Of a DNA stretch of 33,231 bases, positions 7,948 through 19,736 are shown one piece after another (the stretch's first letter is position 1; each line of letters starts with the position of its first letter). Made by a program: the position numbers and the translations under genes. The notes below the pieces were generated by a model. It was not told the origin of the DNA, made no database searches, and saw only the letters and a program-made list of their open reading frames with translations. The stretch comes from Planctomycetota bacterium (GTDB lineage: Bacteria > Planctomycetota > Phycisphaerae > Sedimentisphaerales > Anaerobacaceae), in the NCBI GenBank assembly GCA_022563885.1, contig JADFMM010000031.1:1-33231 (forward strand), given 5' to 3'.

Positions 7948-10062
7948 TCAACGACACGCAGTCACCACCAGTTGTTCCGTACAGAGTAGGCCGATGGCAA
8001 TCATCAACAAGACCGGCCAAAGCGGTTTTCCCGCCAGCGCCTGTTCCAGGCTGGCCTGCCGACCGGCCACCGTGACTGTCTCGCCCTGCGAGGCGCGGGC
8101 CAACTCTGCCAATTGGGAGAGCTCTAATCGATCCAAATTACTCTCCAAGGGATCCACGTTGACGGCCAGCGCGCCGGCCACCTCATCATTCACCAGGACA
8201 CGATACAGGCCGCAGGTCTGGGCCTGCGGAAAAAAGCAGGCGGCTCCCTGCGATCCCAGGTCGGCGCTGCCCTGCACGACCCTTCCGGCCGGGTCGTGGA
8301 AGACCAGTTCGCTCTCAGCGGTGATGCCGGCCACCGTCATGTAGCAGGCATCTCCCACGACGAAGGCATCCCGGGTGCCGGCGCTGGGACGTAGGTGCTT
8401 AATCATCTCATGGACCAAGGGCACGAAGAGGGTGTGCTTGGCCAGATCACTGTGCTCTAAAGAGCAGCTAAAATTGCAGAGCAGCAGTGTCCCCGGCCCC
8501 ACGGTCGTCTCCGCCATGGCAATATTGCCGTCATCAAACCGCATGAGGACCTGCCCCTGGTGCTCAATCCGCTCCGTGCTGAAGAAGCGGTAAAAGCGCA
8601 GGTCCGCCAGTTCACTGGACTCCCTAAAGCGAGCGAGCATCCGATGGTCGAAATTGGCTTGGGCCAGCGTGGCGAAGCGATCGCGACTGCGTAGTTCGAC
8701 CTGTCCCGTCAACTTGAAGGGCAATACAAATGCACCCTCCGAGACCGCCGCCAGACGATTGAGATTCTGAGCATCGGCGCCGCCGACATGGAAGTAGACC
8801 ACACTGCCCCCCTCTCCGAGATAGGTCACCAGGACCTCGGCGGCTCGCTTCGACAACTCATTCACTTCAGATAGCATCACCACCTGGGCCTGGGACAGCG
8901 CCGCAGAGGTCAGCTCGGCGGAGGGGATGACAGAGGCCACCGCCGTCGCCTGTTGCGCCCGTACAAAGGGGTTGATCGCCCTCTCCAGGAGACGGCGTCC
9001 CGTCGTGGCGGGTGGGCCCGGGGCATCCGAGACCACTAGAATGTGGACCTTTTCGGCCACGGTGAGTGCCAGAAAGCGGGTGTTGTCGATCGCCAAACCA
9101 TCGTCGGGAATGGAGAGTTCCCCCTCGAATTGACCGGAGTCATGAAAGCGCATCGTGAAGCTGGCGGAAACCGTGCTATGAGGTTTCAAGTCCAGCTCCT
9201 TGCGAAAGGTGGCGCCCTCCCGAAAGGTCAACTCCAGCGGCAGGTGACAGGCCTGGTCGCCATAGTTGGCCACCTTGCAGACGATCTCGACAGTCTCCCC
9301 CACGGTGGGACGGCTCGGGCGGATGGTGATGTCGGTCACCGCACGGTTGACCGTGGTCTCTGTGCCCGCCGGAATGAAGAAAAGTTCGACCCCCTCTCCC
9401 ACGGCCTTGAAATCGACTGCCGACCAATTGGTGCGTTGAAAATCGGAGACCAGAAAGATCTGTTTGCGACCCTCGGAGATCCTCTCGAGTTGTTGCAGCG
9501 CTTCGGCCAAGGCCGCATTGATCTGCGCATGCTCCTCGCTGAGGACCATCGTCTGCAGATCCTTGCGTACAAAAAAGACCGTGTCGCTGGGCTCATCCAG
9601 GCAACTGCGCGGCCTGCGGCCCATGCGGATCAGATTGATACGGTCGCCGGGCCTGTGCTGCGCCAATATCTTGCCTACGGCCACCTTGGCCTGGGCAAAG
9701 GGCGTCACGCCGGCGGAGGCATACCCCATACTCGCGGAGGCATCCAGCAGGATGACCTGCGTTCTGACCGCCTCAGGGTCGGTGACGCTACGGCGGGCGC
9801 CCTGAGTCCACACGGGTTTCAGAAAGACCAGGAGCACAAAGAGCACCAAGGCGGTCCGCAACAACAACAGGAGCCAGTGTCGTATGCGGTAGAGATTCGA
9901 TTTGCGGGCCATGGCCTTGCGTAGGAACTGCAGGGTGGGAAAAATCATCTTTTTAGGCGTTCTTCGGGTCAACAGGTGAATGACGAGCGGAATGCCCAGA
10001 GCCAGAAGACCCAGCCAAAACGCCGGATTCCCGAAGATGATCGCTGCGACTAGCAACCCCAT
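7948..10062 (-). CDS. BatA-like aerotolerance-type VWA membrane protein
   Basis: 704 residues. The N-terminus is the BatA domain: FGNPAFWLGLLALGIPLVIHLLTRR, then FPTLQFLRKA and a second membrane segment WLLLLLRTALVLFVLLVFLKPVW (63-85). The VWA domain carries an intact MIDAS start DASAS (107-111) and LVSDFQRTNWS. A CARDB-like region and an amidotransferase-like fold (YLGEGGSVVYFHVGG) follow, and a C-terminal helix (LWPVLLMIAIGLLCTEQLV) anchors the end. The start overlaps the last 13 bp of the DUF58 gene, so the two are translationally coupled. In other bacteria Bat proteins are linked to aerotolerance and envelope stress; that role here is only inferred from context. Confidence 0.88.
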   Translation of the reverse strand: MGLLVAAIIFGNPAFWLGLLALGIPLVIHLLTRRTPKKMIFPTLQFLRKAMARKSNLYRIRHWLLLLLRTALVLFVLLVFLKPVWTQGARRSVTDPEAVRTQVILLDASASMGYASAGVTPFAQAKVAVGKILAQHRPGDRINLIRMGRRPRSCLDEPSDTVFFVRKDLQTMVLSEEHAQINAALAEALQQLERISEGRKQIFLVSDFQRTNWSAVDFKAVGEGVELFFIPAGTETTVNRAVTDITIRPSRPTVGETVEIVCKVANYGDQACHLPLELTFREGATFRKELDLKPHSTVSASFTMRFHDSGQFEGELSIPDDGLAIDNTRFLALTVAEKVHILVVSDAPGPPATTGRRLLERAINPFVRAQQATAVASVIPSAELTSAALSQAQVVMLSEVNELSKRAAEVLVTYLGEGGSVVYFHVGGADAQNLNRLAAVSEGAFVLPFKLTGQVELRSRDRFATLAQANFDHRMLARFRESSELADLRFYRFFSTERIEHQGQVLMRFDDGNIAMAETTVGPGTLLLCNFSCSLEHSDLAKHTLFVPLVHEMIKHLRPSAGTRDAFVVGDACYMTVAGITAESELVFHDPAGRVVQGSADLGSQGAACFFPQAQTCGLYRVLVNDEVAGALAVNVDPLESNLDRLELSQLAELARASQGETVTVAGRQASLEQALAGKPLWPVLLMIAIGLLCTEQLVVTACR

Positions 10063-11003
10063 CGCTGACTTCGCCTTCCCAAGTACTGTTCCAGCGCGGC
10101 ATAGGGTCCGATCGCCGTACTCATCAATTCATAGTCCATCCTGCGAGACGCCGCGATGGTCCTCACCTGCTCCAAAAAGCCGTTCAACTCCTGATCATAG
10201 GTCTTGCGGATGTCCGCTGGGATGGAGGTGAGTCGTTCACCCGATTCGGCATCGATAAAGTTGATGCTGGTCAACTGCGGCAATTCCAGTTCATGTTGGT
10301 GCATCACGTGGAAGAGGATGATCTCAAAGTTCCGGTGACGGTACATGTCGAGCGCCTCAAAGAGGTCCTCGGGATCATCCAGGAGATCCGAGATCAGGAT
10401 CAGCACGCCCCGTCGGGGCAGCAGGGCGTAGGCCTGACGCAGCGCCTCGATGAGGTGTGTCTTGCGTCCGGCCCGGTTGCTCTGCAGCATGGCCAAGAGC
10501 CGGTGGAGATGGGCGAACGTCCCCCCGGCCGGTAGGTGACACCTGACCTGGGCGTCAAACAGGGTAAGACCGACCTTGTCCCCCTGTTGCACGATGAGAA
10601 AGGCCAAGGCCGCGGCCAGACGGCCGGCATAGTCAAACTTGGACACATCCTCTGCACCAAAATAGTCCTCATAGGAGCGTCCCCCAAATGCCATGGAGGC
10701 GCTACTGTCGAGCATCAGATAACAGGTGAGCACGGTTTCCTGCTCCGAGAGCTTGATAATGTGACGGTCTGTCCGTCCGTAGACCTTCCAGTCGATGCGA
10801 CGGATCTCATCGCCGGGCGAGTAATCACGGTAGTCGGTAAACTCCTGAGACTGCCCTCTCAGAGGAGACTGGTGCTTGCCGATATAGGCCCCTTCGATTC
10901 GGACCCGGGGCACGAAGCGAAGGTGGCGAAGGAACTGCAGATCGCTCTCCTCCAAATAGCTCTGCGTGTTCGATGTCCCTACAGTCTTCGGTTTCTGTGC
11001 CAT
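10050..11003 (-). CDS. DUF58 domain protein
   Basis: 317 residues, soluble, no signal peptide. The DUF58 signature YSPGDEIRRIDWKVYGR is at 61-77, preceded by IEGAYIGKHQSPLRGQSQEFTDYRDY. A VWA-like segment follows with YLMLDSSASMAFG (MIDAS-like DSSAS at 99-103) and LILISDLLDDPEDL. DUF58 proteins are near-constant partners of MoxR ATPases and are thought to link the AAA+ ring to VWA membrane proteins. It sits 74 bp after the MoxR gene and overlaps the BatA-like gene by 13 bp. Family call is firm; biochemical role is unknown. Confidence 0.9.
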   Translation of the reverse strand: MAQKPKTVGTSNTQSYLEESDLQFLRHLRFVPRVRIEGAYIGKHQSPLRGQSQEFTDYRDYSPGDEIRRIDWKVYGRTDRHIIKLSEQETVLTCYLMLDSSASMAFGGRSYEDYFGAEDVSKFDYAGRLAAALAFLIVQQGDKVGLTLFDAQVRCHLPAGGTFAHLHRLLAMLQSNRAGRKTHLIEALRQAYALLPRRGVLILISDLLDDPEDLFEALDMYRHRNFEIILFHVMHQHELELPQLTSINFIDAESGERLTSIPADIRKTYDQELNGFLEQVRTIAASRRMDYELMSTAIGPYAALEQYLGRRSQRWGC

Positions 11004-11077
11004 CGGCGTCTCTCAATCCGACCTGGCCTGAAACAACTATAATTCAAACGTCTCGATCTAACCCGGCGAGACAGAGC

Positions 11078-12208
11078 CTAGCCCCGCATCGCTCGTGATA
11101 TGTTTTCCAAGGTTTTAGACACACCCCGCCCGTGACTTGAATGGCGGTCCTTCACTACCGACAAAGGGGTCCTCGGGATGCCCTTGCTGGTGTAACTGGA
11201 TTCCTTCACCGACTCGAGCAGTTTGCCGATCACCGTCTCGGAATCTATGCCCTGGCCAGCGGCCCGGTAGTTGCACAGGAGTCGATGCCGCAACACGGGT
11301 AGGGCCACATCCCGCACGTCTTTGCAGGAAGGCGCCGGCTGGCCCCGCAGCAGCGCCTGACTCTTGGCGCCGAGGATCAGGTACTGTGATGCACGCGGAC
11401 CTACACCCCACTCGACATATTCCCTGACAAAAGGAAGGGCATCCGGCCCCGGTCGGCTGGCCATGGCCAAATCCACCGCATAGGCCAACACGTGCTTCGA
11501 GACAGGGATGCGACGGACCAGCTCCTGATAGGCCACTACTTCTTTTTGAGTCATGACTGAGACAACCGATGCGTCGTCGTGGCTGGTCGTCTCCCGCACA
11601 ATATGCATCTCCTGGGCCCGGTCCGGGTAGTCGACCTTGATGTTAAACATGAAGCGGTCCAGTTGGGCCTCCGGCAGCGGATAGGTCCCCTCATGCTCTA
11701 TGGGGTTCTGGGTAGCCACCACCATGAAGGGCCGTTTCAGGGCATAAGTACGACCCGCCGCCGTCACCGTATACTCCTGCATAGCCTCCAGTAACGCCGC
11801 CTGCGTCTTGGGAGGCGCCCGATTGATCTCATCCGCCAACACGAGGTTCGCAAAGATAGGCCCCTTCACATACTGCATGACGCGTTGACCGGTCTCGGAG
11901 TCGGTCTGCAAGATCTCTGTGCCGGTGATGTCGGACGGCATCATGTCCGGTGTAAACTGGATGCGTTTAAACTCCCATTCCAACACGCCGGAGAGTGTCT
12001 TGACCAGCAGCGTCTTCGCCAGCCCCGGCACCCCGATCAACAGCGCATGGCCTCGGGCCAGCAGAGCGATCAGGAGTTCCTCAATGACCTGCTCCTGACC
12101 AAAGACCACCTTGTGAATTTCCTGCCGCAGGATCTCCGTTTGACGGATCAGATGTTCGATCAACTCGGAGTCCTCGGTAGGCAGGTCTCTCTCGGTAGGT
12201 TTGTCCAT
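11078..12208 (-). CDS. MoxR family AAA+ ATPase
   Basis: 376 residues; ATG at 12208 with GGAG 8 nt upstream. Walker A is GVPGLAKT (59-66), Walker B LVLADE (122-127), followed by INRAPPKTQAALLEAMQE, the MoxR signature, and sensor 1 FMVVATQNPIEHEGTYPLPEAQLDRF. The C-terminal lid domain includes VREYVEWGVGPRASQYLILGAK. The length is normal for the family with a small extra tail (after about 330). MoxR ATPases act as chaperone-like remodelers with VWA proteins, which matches the downstream DUF58 and VWA genes. It is the first gene of the train. Confidence 0.95.
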   Translation of the reverse strand: MDKPTERDLPTEDSELIEHLIRQTEILRQEIHKVVFGQEQVIEELLIALLARGHALLIGVPGLAKTLLVKTLSGVLEWEFKRIQFTPDMMPSDITGTEILQTDSETGQRVMQYVKGPIFANLVLADEINRAPPKTQAALLEAMQEYTVTAAGRTYALKRPFMVVATQNPIEHEGTYPLPEAQLDRFMFNIKVDYPDRAQEMHIVRETTSHDDASVVSVMTQKEVVAYQELVRRIPVSKHVLAYAVDLAMASRPGPDALPFVREYVEWGVGPRASQYLILGAKSQALLRGQPAPSCKDVRDVALPVLRHRLLCNYRAAGQGIDSETVIGKLLESVKESSYTSKGIPRTPLSVVKDRHSSHGRGVSKTLENISRAMRG

Positions 12209-12354
12209 TGGCGTAGCTCCCTGCGCAACAGCAATCGATTCTTGATCAACCGTGAATGCAGATAGGCAATATCATAGCATGCAGGCACCCAACGCTCACA
12301 GCAAGTAGACGCTATTATGGCGGTTTTGTTACATTTTTTCCAGCGGGGGAGCGT
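12209..12354 (-). promoter_or_regulatory. Leader/promoter region of the MoxR-led operon
   Basis: The 146 bp upstream of the MoxR gene has no gene and is the only candidate place for the operon promoter to the right of MoxR. The minus strand shows AT-rich candidates such as CCATAAT and GCTATGATA, but no convincing spaced -35/-10 pair. The promoter position is therefore not assigned. It begins directly after a minus-strand terminator. Confidence 0.35.
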
Positions 12355-12386
12355 AAAAAGAAAAAACCTGCGCTAAGCGCAGGTTT
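12355..12386 (-). terminator. Rho-independent terminator, minus strand
   Basis: Inverted repeat AAACCTGCGC / GCGCAGGTTT around a 3-nt loop, followed on the minus strand by TTTTTTCTTTTT. On the plus strand the following T run is poor, so it works mainly for transcription coming from the right. It sits in a divergent gap where no minus-strand gene now lies upstream. Confidence 0.8.
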
Positions 12387-12400
12387 ATTGGGGCAGTTGT

Positions 12401-12421
12401 CAGTAATCAGCAATCAGTGAT
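12401..12421. repeat. Short 7-bp degenerate tandem repeat
   Basis: Three 7-bp units, CAGTAAT, CAGCAAT and CAGTGAT, in a row. They have the same period and similar wording as the heptads at 5651-5678, which suggests a repeat class spread through the spacers of this genome. Confidence 0.6.
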
Positions 12422-12500
12422 GACAACCTTGCGGAGGTGGCATACACTTTGTCCCCGGGCCGAGAAATTGGTACACTGTTGGCAGGCAAAGCGGGCGAGG
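12407..12500 (-). pseudogene. Possible C-terminal remnant of a Cys-rich small protein
   Basis: The minus-strand frame ending at 12407 reads CQQCTNFSARGQSVCHLRKV followed by VITDC and stop. The spacing C-x2-C-x2-F...C-x-LR-x-V-x-I resembles the C-terminal part of small Cys-rich zinc-ribbon-like proteins. The last codons come from a 7-bp repeat (12401-12421), and a terminator follows 20 bp later, as expected for a gene end. No start or upstream homologous part is visible; it runs into the leader of the DUF1501 gene. It may be chance. Confidence 0.25.
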
Positions 12501-12558
12501 CTCGGGCCCCGCCCTTGCGGTTCGCGAATACGCGCGAGCGACGAGTTGAGTTGAAACC

Positions 12559-14003
12559 ATGACGACACCGAGGAATACCCATTGCCGGCGATTCGCTCCC
12601 CAGCCCATCGGCCGCCGAGAGATGCTGCGACAGTGTGCCAACGGTTTTGGGGCGATCGCCCTGAGTGCCCTGCTCTCGGATCGCTCCTTCGGCGCCGCCC
12701 GGTCCGACCCATGGGCTGCGAAGCTGCCGCAGTTCCCCGCCAAGGCCAGAAACGTTATTTTTCTTTATATGGACGGCGGCCCCTCCCAAGTCGACACCTT
12801 CGACTACAAACCCATGCTGGAGAAGTATGACGGGCAGGACCCTCGCAAGGTGATCGGCGAGCTGGCGCCCACCCAGTTCGATGCCATCGGCAAGGTGCTG
12901 AAGAATCAATGGCCCTTCAAGCGGCACGGCGAATGCGGCCACTGGATCAGTTCGCTCTTTCCCCATGTGGCCGAGGTCGCCGACGAACTGGCGATCATCA
13001 AGTCCATGACTTCGCGCTTTTCCGAACACACCTCGGCGAACTACTTTCTGCACACCGGCAATGGCTTCCAGGGACGTCCGAGCATGGGGGCCTGGTTGGG
13101 CTACGGCCTGGGCAGCGAGAACCAGGAACTGCCCGGCTTCGTCGTGCTGAACGGCGGTTTGATTCCGCCCGGCGGACTGGATTGCTTCGGGGCCGGGTTT
13201 CTGCCCGCCGCCTACCAGGGATCGATCTTCCTGCCGCGCGGGGAACCGATGGCCAATATCAAACGCGCCGAGCCCAGCGAAACCTTGCAAACCAACAAGC
13301 TCGACCTGATCCGGCAACTCGACGAAGAGACGCTGGCCGGCCTGGCCGGCGATCCGCAGATCGAGGCGGCCATTCAGAACTACGAAACGGCCTTCCGCAT
13401 GCAGACCTCGGTACCGGGCCTGATGGACATGAGCAACGAATCGAAGACCGTTCAGCGCATGTATGGACTGGAATCGGACTTCGAGAACACCCGCACCTTC
13501 GGCCTGCAGTGTCTGCTGGCCCGGCGACTGGTGGAACGTGGTGTTCGCTTCATCGAGCTGACATGTCCCGGTGGTAATGGCGACCGCTGGGATCAACACA
13601 GCAATCTGGTAGACGGCCACAACAAGAACTGCCTCACGGTGGATCAACCCATCGCGGCCCTGATCAAGGATCTCAGGCAGACCGGCCTGCTCGATTCGAC
13701 CCTCGTCATTTGGATGGGCGAGTTCGGCCGCACCCCCTTCGCCCAGGGATCGAACGGAAGGGACCACAATCCCTTCGGCTTCACCATGTGGATGGCCGGC
13801 GGCGGGGTCAAGGGCGGCGTTTCGCTGGGGGCCACCGACGAGTGGGGATACAAGGCCGTGGAACATCGGCTCGAGATCTACGACTTGCATGCCACCATGC
13901 TGCACTTGCTCGGTATCGATCACACCCAGAGCACTTTTCGTTTCAGCGGACGCGACATGCGCTTGACCGACGTGCACGGCCACGTGATCAAGGAAGTCCT
14001 GGC

Positions 14004-14007
<4 letters not shown>
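12559..14007 (+). CDS. DUF1501 domain protein, TAT-exported
   Basis: 482 residues. The N-terminus has a twin-arginine motif (GRREMLRQ, RR at 19-20) followed by a weak hydrophobic stretch, so folded export by TAT is likely. The DUF1501 domain starts at NVIFLYMDGGPSQVDTFDYK (65-84); other family landmarks are SRFSEHTSANYFLHTG, GFVVLNGG, VERGVRFIELTCPGG and VIWMGEFGRTPF (near 386), and HHEAT-type end GIDHTQSTFRFSGRDMRLTDV. DUF1501 belongs to the alkaline phosphatase/sulfatase-like fold group. In planctomycetes it is almost always paired with a PSCyt1/DUF1549/DUF1553 protein, as here. The stop overlaps the next start as ATGA. No strong ribosome site is seen. The actual reaction is unknown. Confidence 0.92.
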
Positions 14008-17240
<3,233 letters not shown>

Positions 17241-17421
17241 CCGAAGGCGCCCTTGCGGACTATCCCGTCACGGGGAACGTCCGAATCCAGCAACTCAACG
17301 GGGTTCTCGTAGCTATTCTGATTCATACTGGGGCTGTTGTTCAATACCGATCCCCTAGCGCGGCCTTCGGGCGGACCAAAAAGTTCAGGGGTCACATAGA
17401 GGCCTTTGGCCGGAATCAAAC
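17241..17421. other. Convergent intergenic region
   Basis: 181 bp between the ends of the PSD1 gene and the glycosidase remnant. No convincing terminator: only short GC arms (CCCGT/ACGGG) near 17264. A minus-strand frame (ELFGPPEGRARG, then NSPSMNQNSYENPVELLD) continues past the remnant's stop in another phase, but I recognise nothing in it. Confidence 0.4.
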
Positions 17422-18795
17422 CTATTCTTTTCGCGAGATAATACGCCCTTCCTCGGTTATCAGCAGTTGCAACTCCTTGCCGTCGACAGAGCCTTTGATT
17501 TGGTATACCAGCGGTCCCCATTCGTATGAGTGAACCTTGTACCAGGGCTTGCACTTCACCAGATCCCAGTTGTCCTGTCCGGTGACTTCAGCGAACTCGA
17601 CGGCATACACTCCGCATTTGCTGTTTTTTTCGTACTTTCCGAGTTCATCCAGAGGTTTATCCCGCAGGTCCTTCCATTTCTTGGCATAGCCCAGGGTATC
17701 GATCTGTCCGCCTTTGGCCACCATCGGCTCGTCGCGGTAATACCCCTTCAGCGGCATGATAAAGCGGCTAGGATCGGTTTTGAATATGGCCGGATAGAAG
17801 GCCTCGAACAGACGGTCCTTGTCTTTCTTGTCGATACCTTCGTTGAAAATTTCCCACATGACGATGCTGGGACTGTTGCGGACCTGCCTGATGTCTACCG
17901 TGAATTCCTCCACCGCTTGCTCCAGGGTCATTTTTGAACCATCCGGATTCTTGTTTATGCTGGTCCATTGCTTTCTCGCCCAGCCGGTGGATACCCACAT
18001 ATACATGACACCGAGCTGGTCCCCGATCTCGGCAAATCGCGGGTCGCTGTAGGCACCGGAGGCCTCGTGTTTTCTTATCGTATTTCCCTCCATCGCCCGG
18101 ATCATCAGGATCCCCTTTACAATCCACGGCGTTGGGCAACAGCGGTGCCAGGTTGTGGACTGGGTCAGCGGCGCGAGGAACTGCATCCACGTCGCACCAT
18201 TGAGGACTTCTTCCTTGCCGTTGATGCGGAATGTGCCGCCTTCTTCGCTGATGGTGCGGATGCCGGTGGTCACCACATGGTCATCCTGTGGTTTTCCGGA
18301 CTTGCTGACAAGTGTGACAGTGACCTTGTACAGGTTCGGATGCTCGTAATCCCAGAGCAGCGGTTCGGGAACCGAAACGCTTTTCGAAATCGTCGTGCCC
18401 TTCGTGGCATCGAGTTGGAAAGCAACACGATCTTCGACAGAAGCCATTGAGGATGCCGAAGGGATACCACGGGAAGAAGTGGATGACAGCCTCTCCGTCA
18501 AATGCCGCCGCGCCTTTATTGGTCACCTCCACCGTAACTTTTACGGTGGCAGGATCGCCGAGTTTTTCCGTGGTGACAAAAACGTCGTCTACATGAATCG
18601 TGCTTGTCAGATCCAGTGACATGCGTCCGGCGAACCAGCCGTAGTACAGGTCCTGCGATGTGTGACCATCGGCCGTGTAGAATCCGGCGGGAACGTGATC
18701 TACTTTTCCTCGGCAGTCACCGTACCCCCGAGTGCCAGGAACGTGATTCCCATTGTGCAAAAAACAACAAAAACATGAATCCTGAGATTCAGCAT
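17422..18795 (-). pseudogene. Decayed glycoside hydrolase family 2 gene
   Basis: The remnant starts with ATG at 18795 and a good signal peptide (VFVVFCTMGITFLALGG) but hits TAG at 18700 after 31 codons. The next frame then gives GFYTADGHTSQDLYYGWFAG and a GH2 Ig-like domain (VTVEVTNKGAAAFDGEAVIH), so most of the N-terminal sugar-binding domain (well over 100 residues) is missing. Around 18430-18480 the reading frame shifts back to VEDRVAFQLDATKG... and runs to 17422. This part holds the GH2 landmarks FRINGKEEVLNGA, MRAMEGNTIRKH, the acid/base motif MWEIFNEG and the nucleophile-region VEFAEVTGQDNW. After HSYEWG (about 17515) the expected C-terminal domains are absent and a PepSY-like tail follows. 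At least three lesions make function very unlikely. Confidence 0.85.
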
Positions 18796-18929
18796 GCCGA
18801 TCCTTTGCACAGGAAGGATTGAAGAGCACGAAGGGCTGCCGCCAATCTGCAACTACCATCTGCTGCAATAGGATCGCTGGCATCGGCGTCAGCCCTTCCC
18901 TATCTTCTTTTCTTCCCGTACAATTATCC

Positions 18930-18987
18930 TTTGAGCGAAGCTCAAATAATGGAAATTCTATTCTCCCGTGAACGCCTATCAGGCGTT
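18930..18987. other. Two small hairpins downstream of the DUF1080 gene
   Basis: Perfect arms TTTGAGC/GCTCAAA with a 3-nt loop (18930-18946), and AACGCC/GGCGTT with a 5-nt loop (18971-18987), lie 21-78 bp after the DUF1080 stop. Neither has a T run on the minus strand, so they may be weak terminators or 3'-end stabilisers. The rest of the 212-bp gap shows nothing. Confidence 0.4.
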
Positions 18988-19007
18988 GTCACAGTTGCGG
19001 AGTCCTC

Positions 19008-19736
19008 TCAGTCGATGAGAGGGGCGCTCGTTTCGGGAGTTGTGATACCGGGCGGCAGTTCCATGATGTGGATATTGCGAAAGTGGATTTCCGCACCTTC
19101 CGATTCCAGGCAGAGATACCCTTTCTTGACGCTCGCTTGGCGGACGCCGTTGACGAATTTCCCGTTCACCGACAGTTTAACCACGCCATCGACGGCCACG
19201 ACGTCATAGGTGTTCCATTGTCCCTTGCCCAGACAGCGGTTTTCGATGGATTTGCTGCGTCGCCCACGTGGATTATCCGGTGTTGTCTGTAAGCCGTTGG
19301 CGCCGAAAAGTTCTCCGTGGACATAGGCAATGGGGCGCAACGATCCATCGGCACGCGCATGGAGTTTGACCCAATCGAGTTCCAGCATTTGAACCTCGAG
19401 CCCCTTGGGCAGGCGTCTACCTGCCGGGACGGTGCCTTCGCTCCAGATAAACACACCGGAATTCCCCCCGGCTTCCATGTGTCTCCACTCGATGTGCAGG
19501 ACAAAATTCTCATACTGTTTTGCTGAGCGCATCACCCCGGTGGGATGTCCGCTGCAGACCAGCAGACCGTCTCTGACCGTCCAGGTGTCCGGGGCGGTGT
19601 TGACCGGCATCCAACCGGACAGATCCCTGCCGTTGAACAGTGGGCGAAATCGGGGCAGATCTTCGTGTTGTGCCCGCCCGATGCTCCCGCAGGAGACAAA
19701 CGCGATCAAGGTCAGAACAGAGGTGTATCGCTGCAT
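19008..19736 (-). CDS. Secreted DUF1080 protein (3-keto-disaccharide hydrolase family)
   Basis: 242 residues; ATG at 19736 with AAGGA 9-10 nt upstream. A signal peptide (about 1-22) precedes a single DUF1080 domain with the family landmarks [73 protein letters not shown] and [17 protein letters not shown]. The fold is a concanavalin-type beta sandwich. Some members hydrolyse 3-keto-glycosides made by Gfo/Idh/MocA oxidoreductases; three such oxidoreductases lie 6 kb away. Action outside the cytoplasm is expected. It is divergent from the propeller gene and next to the glycosidase remnant. Domain call is firm, activity inferred. Confidence 0.93.
   Translation of the reverse strand: MQRYTSVLTLIAFVSCGSIGRAQHEDLPRFRPLFNGRDLSGWMPVNTAPDTWTVRDGLLVCSGHPTGVMRSAKQYENFVLHIEWRHMEAGGNSGVFIWSEGTVPAGRRLPKGLEVQMLELDWVKLHARADGSLRPIAYVHGELFGANGLQTTPDNPRGRRSKSIENRCLGKGQWNTYDVVAVDGVVKLSVNGKFVNGVRQASVKKGYLCLESEGAEIHFRNIHIMELPPGITTPETSAPLID

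Noticed and set aside
12400-13983. A 527-codon open frame antisense to the DUF1501 gene
   Set aside because: It mirrors a clear DUF1501 gene in high-G+C DNA; its translation has no recognisable domain and overlaps the conserved coding strand.
13710-14003. Longer N-terminus for the PSD1 protein
   Set aside because: The upstream extension lies inside the DUF1501 gene in another frame and is Arg/His-rich without sense; the ATGA overlap at 14004 gives a normal coupled start.
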